This document shows, one piece after another, positions 26,301 to 32,903 of a stretch of DNA of 35,682 nt (the stretch's first letter is position 1; every line of letters begins with the position of its first letter). This DNA is from an uncultured Clostridium sp. GTDB lineage: Bacteria; Bacillota; Clostridia; TANB77; CAG-508. The DNA is taken from contig CATYUF010000010.1 in NCBI GenBank assembly GCA_958413095.1, forward strand, positions 1 to 35,682, given 5' to 3'. The translations under genes were made by a program, and so were the position numbers. Below the pieces are notes generated by a model that worked only from the letters and a program-made list of their open reading frames with translations, did no database searches and was not told the DNA's origin.

Positions 26301-29300
26301 CGTTTAGTATATTATTTTTATTGTCTTTTGGATTTGTTCCAGATGCACTATTTGAAATTTCGTTAAATTTAAACTTTTGAGCATTTGAATTATTTATTGT
26401 ATATACTTGTATATTTGTTTGATTTGCTGTTTCTCCATTGTATACATCTAACGCTAGTCCATTTACTTGTGATATTATTGAATAATATCCATTTCCTTGT
26501 TCTATCATTCTCCATCTTTGTGCTGTTGAATTGTTTGGTGTCCAGATGTGCACATTTGTTCCAGGTGTAGTTCCTGCTCCATATACATCTAGGCATTTAT
26601 TATTTATTACAGCATTTATTGTATATTCTCCATTTCCTAAATATTTTATATAGAATTTTTGTGGTGTTGAATTATTTCTTTTATATAAATATACATTAGT
26701 TTGATCATACGCATAACCATTCTCAACATCTACTACCATATTTGAATCTAATGCTGTTTCTATTTCATATATTCCATCTGCTATTATTTTTTGACTGTCA
26801 TTTATTACATTGTTATTTGGCGTTGTGTCATATGATTTTTGTCTTTCTACTTCTACTGTTGCTATATGTCCATTTCCGCTTCCTTGGTCACTTTCCCAAT
26901 ATATATATTTGTCATCTATTTCATATTGTATATTGTCTCCTATTGATACTTCTTCTACTGTATATGTTCCTTTTAAAATATTATATATTTCAATTAGTCC
27001 GTTTGAGTTTGTAACAAATTCTGTTGCATTTTCTTTACTTGATGTTGTTTTTAAATCTCCTAAATAAATTGTTCCTACTACTTTCTTTTGCTCTACTTCG
27101 TTTTGATCAACAGCTATTATATAATTTCCTTTGCTGTCTTTTATTTTAAATCCAATTCCCGATAAGTATTTTCCAGAGTCTGGGTCTTTTTTGGTGATTT
27201 TTAAATTTCCTGTATTTTTTGTATTTGTTAAGTTGTATGTATGTATCATTCCTTGGAAAATATTTATTAAATCTTGTTCTACTTCTTGATATCCGTAATG
27301 TCCATTTGCTACTTCTGTTATTCTATACATTCCTACTTCTAAGTTGTCTATTAATATTCTTCCATTGGCATCTGTTTTGAATGTTTGGTTATATCCACTT
27401 TGTATACCTTCTACTCTTATTTCTACACCTTCTAGTTTTACATCGGTATCGTCTGTGTCTCTTTTTATTATTTCTAGTCCTCCGTTTATTGTTGTCCATT
27501 CTACAGCTTTGTCAACCCATGTTGATGTTTCTTGCACTATTGTTCTTGTAAATGGATTACTTGTTACCCATTGATAAGTATCCTTATCTCTGTTAGGCCA
27601 GTATGATCCTGTTACCGAATATGTTGTAGCTGTTCTACTTGTTACTTGTCCTGAATTCACTAATTTTATACTTGAAATTCCTTTTTGCATATTTGCTTTT
27701 GGTATTTTTATATAAAAAGTTGTACTTCCTTGTGCTGTTAATCCATTTCCATATTTATCACATGTTGCCCAATTATTAATTAAATTTCCGTGTCTATCTT
27801 TTATATAAATTGTATGTCTATTATTATTACTGCAACTTACTGAGAAAGGACCTAATATATAATTGTTATTATCAAAGTTTTTTAATTCAACTATCTCATT
27901 TAATTTAGTTAGTTCTATCTCTCCGATAATTTCTGGATTACCTGTCAAAATTGGAGACCCCCAGTCTTTATCTAAAGTATATGATGTATAACCTCCATCT
28001 ATATCCTGATTTGGTTTTGCATCTACTCCATGGTTCTGACACCATCCTCCTACACCAACTGTTTCCCCTTCATTTGCTGGTCCTCCGTAGAAATATTCCC
28101 CCTCTACTCCTCCGGCAAATGAAAAGTTTGTATATGTTGGAGCATTATATTCTGCTTTTGAAATATTATTTGACGATAAAAATGTAACTCCTAACACCAT
28201 TATAATTGTAAAAGTTTTAAATATTTTATTTAGCTTTCCTTTTTTTCTTGCAATTAATAAAGCAATTATTATTAATACAATTAAAATCATTCCTATTGAA
28301 ATATATACTATCATACCTGTGCTAATAGAAATAATTATATCTGCTTTTGAAAAATCATCTTCTTTTTCTTCTTTATTATATGCAACTGAATCTATATCTC
28401 TAATTTGACTTTCATTGCTTGATCCTTTTATTTCTGCTTTATTTGTGAATTGCCCTATATTGTTTCCTGTAAGATTTTTGGTTAATACTAATGTTAGTAT
28501 TTCACTTTCGCCTGGTTCTATTTTTTTACTTGTTAAACTATCATTTGTAATTTCTCCATTTTTTGCTTTTTTCCATGTATTACTAGAAACTTTTGATAAT
28601 TCAAATCCTTCTGGCAAATAATCTACAATTGAATTTGCTGTTCCTCTTATTTCTCCTTCATTTGTTACTTCTATTTTATATTCTACTGTTAATTTTGCAC
28701 CTTCTAGTTCCTTTGATTTTATTTCAACTTTAGCTAATTTTGAGTTGTCATATTTTGTTTCTTTTGTTTGATTTTTTGTTTGTACTGTTACTTTGCTAAT
28801 TGTTTTATCTAAATGTAAGTCAAAAACTTTATTTCTGATTAGTCCAATATCAATATTTGATATATCATTATTTAATTTTAATACATCTGTTGCTGCTACT
28901 TTCATTTTTATTCCATTTAATTTTATCTCTTGATTTGAAACATCAGAATTACTAGAGTTTTCAACTCCATTTTTACTATATGTTGTTATTCTGTAATTAT
29001 TTGTGTCATACATAAATATTATTACATAATTTCCATTATGCACATTTGTGAAAGTGTATGTTCCATCCTGATTAGTTTCTGTTTTTTCCTTTACTTTGCT
29101 AGGCTCTTTCATATCTACCAACATTACTGTTATTCCACTTAATATTCCTTCATCACTTTCTCTTTTTCCATCTTCATTTTCATCTAGCCATGCAGTTCCT
29201 GAAATTTTATGAATTTCTTCTTGTGGATTTTCTGGTTTTTCAGGATCTACTGGTTTGTCTGGATCTGTTGGCTTATCTGGATTTATTGGTTTGTCCGGAT

Positions 29301-32300
29301 TTGTTGGTTTGTCTGGATTTATTGGAGGTTCTATATCTATGTCATATGGTAATATTGTATGTTTAATAATATTTGAATTCTTTATACCTATTATAGAAGA
29401 TGTTTCTGTTTTTTCTCCTTCTGTTTCTATTTTGTCTGAAGTTATTGTTGCAAAATTTTCTATTTCCGTTTTCTCATATACCATTCCTGCTGTTGCTTTT
29501 ACTTTAATTTTAGCTGTTTCACCTTCTGGTATATAGGTAAAAATATCAATATTTGGTAATAAATTTCCTTCTGAATCGTGTTTTTTGCCATCTATATCTT
29601 CTGTTTTTTCTATTTTCCTATATGTGGTTCCTTCAATTGCGTCTTTTATTTCGATTTCCCATGTTTCATATGTTACACTAATTGGTTTTATTTCTTCTGG
29701 CAAATAATCTTCTAATGATATTCCTATACCACTATATTCACCTGTATTATGATTATGTGCACCTGTATTTTTTACATTTATATCATATTCAATAATATCT
29801 CCATATTTAATTTCCTCTCCTTCTGTTGGTGAACTCATTGTTATATTTGCATTTTTATATTTAAAATCTGCTATTGTTTCATTTGCTGTATATGTTTTTC
29901 CGTCTATTTCTACTTTCGAATTTGTAATTAATGTTTTTACAGATTCATCGTTATTTTTGTCAATTTCTGAATCGTCTATATAACCTTGAAATAAATATGG
30001 AATATTATTATCTATTTTTAATATTGCTTTTACCATATTATCTGCTTCTATTATTACTCTATCTGATGGCACTTGTGCTTCAAATGAATTCCCATGTGCA
30101 AGCCATTTTAATGTGAATTCTTTTGGAAATTTTAGATATACTGTTACTTCTTTTCCTTCTTCACCTTTTAAATACACCCCATAATTCCATCTATTTATAC
30201 CATTATCTAATTTAGCATCAACAAATATTTTTGCATCTGCTTTTTCTATTTTATTATTTATTTCATAATTTTTTATTTTTGTATTTCCTACATATACACC
30301 TATATCACTTCTTGTATTTTTTTCTTCTTCATTTTCTGCTAAATCATTTACTTGCACTTCATAGAAAAATGTTTTTGTTTCTCCTGGTTTTATAGTCCCT
30401 ACATTAATTTCTTTTGTTTTTAATTCTTTATTAAAGTTATATTCATATTTTCCTTGATATTTATCAAAATCTGTTTCTAATTCTCCATATGTTGTTCCTT
30501 CTGCTATTTTTCCTTCTATTTTTAAGTTATCTATTTTTTTGTCTGATGTATTTCTTATTTTTATATTATATTTTATAAATTCTCCTTCATATAGAGTATC
30601 TCCTTCATTTATTTTTGTTTCTCCTTTTGTTAGTGATACTTCTAGTTGAACTTTTTTTGCATTTTCTATATTTTCTTCATTTTCTGTGTTTACTGTATTT
30701 TCAGTTTTGTTTTCTTCATTTGATGTTTCATCTTGATTTTGTTCTTCTTTTGCTTCATTATTTTGTTCTTCTTGTGGTTCTTCCAATGGTTTTTCTTCTC
30801 TGTAGTTTTCTAGTTGAATTTCGATGTTTTGGTTTCCAATTTCTTTTTTATTATTTATGTTATATTCATTAGAATATTCCATATCTATATTTGTTGTTGC
30901 ATTTTGAATATCTTTCTTTAAAATAACATTTGTAGAAATTTTTATATTAGTAGCTAAACCTAAATCGCTTCCTTCATTATATTGTGTTTGACTTCCTTTT
31001 AAATTTGCTATGATACTTATGTTTCCATTTTGAGCTTTTTCTACATATGGTTGTTCTAATTCTAAACCATTTCCATATACCAATGATGTGTCTTTTAATA
31101 TTACTTTTTCTACTTCTTCTGGTAAATTAATTTTTATGCTTGGATTTTTAAACATATTGTTATTAATATTTTCTGCATTTAAGTATATATTAAACACTAC
31201 TTCATTTTGTTCTTTGTTTGTCCATTTTGTATTGTTTATATCTAATTTCACATCTGTTTTTGCTTCTTTAATGTCTGTAAAGTTTTCTTCTGTATTTTTA
31301 AATGTTGTTATTTCTTTTATTTCTTCTGTTTTTTCTGATAGTATTTTTTCTTCTTTTATACCTTCTATTTCTGAATTTGTTCTTATTCTTATATTTTCAG
31401 CATCTAGCATTGTGTTTTTTATTTCTTTTGTATTTTCTATTTTTAAAATGCCTTCTTTTAAAATATTGCTTGTTTTTATTATTATTTTTTCTGTATCTTC
31501 TTGATAATTTACAGTTATTGTTCCATCTTCTTCAAATGTAGAATTTTTATCAATAGTAAATATTATATTATTTTCTTGGTCTAAAATTTCTACCTTTCCT
31601 TCTTCTCCCAAAATTTCCTTTAGGTTATCTTTTGAGAACTTTGTACTTTTATATACTAAGTCTTTTTTATTTTTTATTTCACTTACAGTTTCTTCTTCTT
31701 CATTTTTATGTACTTTTAAAAAGCTATTATCTTCTGATATTTTTAGCTTTTCTTGTGCTTCTTTTTTGCTAATTACTATTTCTTCTTTTTCTTTGTATAC
31801 TGTTCCATATTCTGTTTTGTTTATTATATTTGATTTGATATTACCATTATATATATTTTCTGTGTTATATTTTATTGATGTTATTTCTCCTATGTTTTCA
31901 GTCACATTTTCTTCTAGTTTTTGCTCGCCAAATATTTCTTTAGTTTCCTCTGTATTTAATATTGCTTTAGTTCTCACATTGATATTAATGTCTCTACTTG
32001 GTTTCTCTGTTGAAAATGTGTCATAATAACAAATAACTATATATTCATCTTTTGCATTTTCTTCTGGTTTTCCTGAATATATTAGTTCTCCATTTTCGTT
32101 TATATTATTGGCTTTTATTGTTACTTTTCCTGTGTTTTTATCATATTCATAATTTGCTTCTTTATTTAGCACTTTACCATTAGTTATTTCTGTTCTTTTT
32201 TCAATTACTTTAACTTCATTTGGGTACTTTTCTTCTATTGGTTCTAAACTAATGATAGTTTCTGTTTCTTTAAAAGGAATATGTTTCTTTTTTTCTCCAT

Positions 32301-32517
32301 ATGCAATTTGTGTATTAATGTTAAATTGCACTAAAGTTCCCTTGTCGTTTTCAGCTATATCATAATTGATATATTTTTCTAAGTTTGTTTCTACTTTTAA
32401 ATTCATGTCTGTTTGATTTTCTTCTGCTTTTACTGTTTTTATTGAGAATATTAATATTATTGCAGAAATTGCACATAAAGTTAAAAGTATTATGGATTTT
32501 TTTAATTTTGTTTTCAT
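23398..32517 (-). CDS. Giant cell-wall-anchored multi-domain surface protein (Cna-B/SdrD-B/SpaA, ricin-type lectin, LPPTG)
   Basis: The product has about 3039 residues. Signal peptide 1-31 ends TVKA/E. The first half is repetitive beta-rich (DUF11-like) sequence, a P-D-K-P spacer (about 1060-1098) and an SdrD-B type domain (SGTAWLDENEDGKRESD). Two adjacent membrane spans follow (about 1394-1424 and 1433-1450), separated by the basic loop RKKGKLNK; the second looks like a signal peptide ending SKA/E at 1455. The second half has SpaA/Cna-B domains (GGLEIIKRD..., GNLKITKKD...), a ricin-B type lectin with three Q-x-W/F motifs (about 1909-2056), two SdrD-B domains and a DUF11-like domain. It ends LPPTGG, a hydrophobic span and a basic tail for sortase anchoring. 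It is a likely adhesin binding host or food glycans. The start is the ATG at 32517 after AGGAGG. No CGG codons were found by eye. Confidence 0.9.
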   Translation of the reverse strand: MKTKLKKSIILLTLCAISAIILIFSIKTVKAEENQTDMNLKVETNLEKYINYDIAENDKGTLVQFNINTQIAYGEKKKHIPFKETETIISLEPIEEKYPNEVKVIEKRTEITNGKVLNKEANYEYDKNTGKVTIKANNINENGELIYSGKPEENAKDEYIVICYYDTFSTEKPSRDININVRTKAILNTEETKEIFGEQKLEENVTENIGEITSIKYNTENIYNGNIKSNIINKTEYGTVYKEKEEIVISKKEAQEKLKISEDNSFLKVHKNEEEETVSEIKNKKDLVYKSTKFSKDNLKEILGEEGKVEILDQENNIIFTIDKNSTFEEDGTITVNYQEDTEKIIIKTSNILKEGILKIENTKEIKNTMLDAENIRIRTNSEIEGIKEEKILSEKTEEIKEITTFKNTEENFTDIKEAKTDVKLDINNTKWTNKEQNEVVFNIYLNAENINNNMFKNPSIKINLPEEVEKVILKDTSLVYGNGLELEQPYVEKAQNGNISIIANLKGSQTQYNEGSDLGLATNIKISTNVILKKDIQNATTNIDMEYSNEYNINNKKEIGNQNIEIQLENYREEKPLEEPQEEQNNEAKEEQNQDETSNEENKTENTVNTENEENIENAKKVQLEVSLTKGETKINEGDTLYEGEFIKYNIKIRNTSDKKIDNLKIEGKIAEGTTYGELETDFDKYQGKYEYNFNKELKTKEINVGTIKPGETKTFFYEVQVNDLAENEEEKNTRSDIGVYVGNTKIKNYEINNKIEKADAKIFVDAKLDNGINRWNYGVYLKGEEGKEVTVYLKFPKEFTLKWLAHGNSFEAQVPSDRVIIEADNMVKAILKIDNNIPYLFQGYIDDSEIDKNNDESVKTLITNSKVEIDGKTYTANETIADFKYKNANITMSSPTEGEEIKYGDIIEYDINVKNTGAHNHNTGEYSGIGISLEDYLPEEIKPISVTYETWEIEIKDAIEGTTYRKIEKTEDIDGKKHDSEGNLLPNIDIFTYIPEGETAKIKVKATAGMVYEKTEIENFATITSDKIETEGEKTETSSIIGIKNSNIIKHTILPYDIDIEPPINPDKPTNPDKPINPDKPTDPDKPVDPEKPENPQEEIHKISGTAWLDENEDGKRESDEGILSGITVMLVDMKEPSKVKEKTETNQDGTYTFTNVHNGNYVIIFMYDTNNYRITTYSKNGVENSSNSDVSNQEIKLNGIKMKVAATDVLKLNNDISNIDIGLIRNKVFDLHLDKTISKVTVQTKNQTKETKYDNSKLAKVEIKSKELEGAKLTVEYKIEVTNEGEIRGTANSIVDYLPEGFELSKVSSNTWKKAKNGEITNDSLTSKKIEPGESEILTLVLTKNLTGNNIGQFTNKAEIKGSSNESQIRDIDSVAYNKEEKEDDFSKADIIISISTGMIVYISIGMILIVLIIIALLIARKKGKLNKIFKTFTIIMVLGVTFLSSNNISKAEYNAPTYTNFSFAGGVEGEYFYGGPANEGETVGVGGWCQNHGVDAKPNQDIDGGYTSYTLDKDWGSPILTGNPEIIGEIELTKLNEIVELKNFDNNNYILGPFSVSCSNNNRHTIYIKDRHGNLINNWATCDKYGNGLTAQGSTTFYIKIPKANMQKGISSIKLVNSGQVTSRTATTYSVTGSYWPNRDKDTYQWVTSNPFTRTIVQETSTWVDKAVEWTTINGGLEIIKRDTDDTDVKLEGVEIRVEGIQSGYNQTFKTDANGRILIDNLEVGMYRITEVANGHYGYQEVEQDLINIFQGMIHTYNLTNTKNTGNLKITKKDPDSGKYLSGIGFKIKDSKGNYIIAVDQNEVEQKKVVGTIYLGDLKTTSSKENATEFVTNSNGLIEIYNILKGTYTVEEVSIGDNIQYEIDDKYIYWESDQGSGNGHIATVEVERQKSYDTTPNNNVINDSQKIIADGIYEIETALDSNMVVDVENGYAYDQTNVYLYKRNNSTPQKFYIKYLGNGEYTINAVINNKCLDVYGAGTTPGTNVHIWTPNNSTAQRWRMIEQGNGYYSIISQVNGLALDVYNGETANQTNIQVYTINNSNAQKFKFNEISNSASGTNPKDNKNNILNVYNRRKYVDLSGIVWEDIGDGKQTYRNNLYDTKEPLIEGMTVTLYEENKPVRTAITDRNGKYLFKNVEIDKLSKYYISFEYNGMSYECVPKMLNQTNGSKATEGNAREIFNNKFAEIKKGEAIGTNGVKTPVEYNKNNAKYESIVNLGKPDQNGKKPYYGVYEKYEITSNTYNAYNGYLDKIKTAEEVRKQDIKEIANINLGIFLREQPNASVIKDLNNVKVSINGQTHTYNYRERYNNSKVYTGGKELKDLEQQIKFQGKYSEMTYTRPLYASDISYEGPNELTVKVIYEIGIINKTTNLKMKIPQIYDYFDSKYELRAIGRTLDKNGYVNNDASIGRKEISNKNNYKGIEISTNIIVEPQKEEKIYIELEVLKNKIVDILDGNTEIKLDNVAEIGRYGTLDANGKIYAGIDSNSEPGNANPADQKTYEDDTDRAPGFSLVLQKNPRKINGKVFLENIETSKNSTTVVTGEERKGNGQYDNDEKGIKDVEVRLVYAKNPNEVAKIYDEETKTYTKEAIVKTNVNGDFEISGFIPEDYELRYTWGNKEYKVQNYKGTAIDESTWNKNEQNNEWYKTTEPRYSDAIDNYETRKAIDKQTEKINNANMNIINNYVEGSKITLKDGTEEELITKMNSNTQDFKTHIEYDKDNSNVKDEFETNPDGSLKLDSQGHLISKDEFKNTIKNIDFGLIERPKQQLKLEKHIKQVRITLANGVILVDAKVEKGPDGKYQLAEKTPYTVYLPKSNVSQGAVKIEVDQELMEGAKLDVIYEITINNVSELDYVSEKYYKFGIGKENPVRLTASIIDYLDDNLIMTDKETADKWNKLNLEEKKELFENGSLDKNLQEYVEKLKSVQTHINEKPLKAGEQTKVELETSKLLSKNDEIIIGNDTEVIEIEKTGGKPPEPIPGNFNPGTNEPKEPDKDTSEEIIILPPTGGNNNITYIMLGISTLGILTAGIILIKRFVLKK

Positions 32518-32561
32518 ATTTCCTCCTAAAATAACTAAATTAGACATATTGCCTTATATCT

Positions 32562-32590
32562 ATATTAATATATGTATATATTCTTTTCAA
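32562..32590 (-). promoter_or_regulatory. Candidate promoter of the giant surface gene
   Basis: On the minus strand TTGAAA (32585-32590), 17 bases and TAATAT (32562-32567). The leader to the ATG would be about 40 bases and contains AGGAGG. The -10 box matches the consensus at only four of six positions. Confidence 0.4.
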
Positions 32591-32667
32591 TATAGTTATA
32601 TTGGTAGAATTTGCCTATGCTTGTTTTACCTTTAGGGATGCTATTCTTAGACATCTTTTTATTTTTT

Positions 32668-32711
32668 ATTACTTTTTTATTACTTTTTTGTTACTTTTTT
32701 ATTACCTTCTT
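32668..32711. repeat. Four tandem 11-base repeats in a 386-base intergenic region
   Basis: ATTACTTTTTT occurs twice exactly, then as GTTACTTTTTT and a weaker fourth copy. The period is about one helical turn. It lies between the divergent surface genes. The remainder of 32518-32903 is AT-rich; a weak plus-strand promoter is possible at 32741-32770 (TTGTAT, 18 bases, TAATAT). I see no gene in the gap. Confidence 0.7.
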
Positions 32712-32903
32712 ATTTTTGTAAATATTTTGTATTCTTCTCTTTGTATATAAATGTAATCAAAAAGTAATATAAAAGATAAAAAATTTGAATAACAATATCC
32801 GTAAGAGAATAAACAAACAAGGAAAATACGAGGAAAAAAGAGTATTTACAAATATAAAATAAAGATATATGTTTATTACAGAAATAAAAGAGGGGGATAT
32901 AGA

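Noticed and set aside
23398..32517. Many long plus-strand open frames opposite the giant gene, including a Gly-Leu-Ser-Gly-Phe repeat ORF near 29255
   Set aside because: They are antisense shadows of a repetitive AT-rich gene, with no ribosome binding sites. The 29255 frame mirrors the P-D-K-P spacer.
32518..32660. Cyclic-di-GMP riboswitch in the leader of the giant surface gene
   Set aside because: It would fit the HD-GYP context, but I could not find the conserved core of either class. A covariance search would decide.
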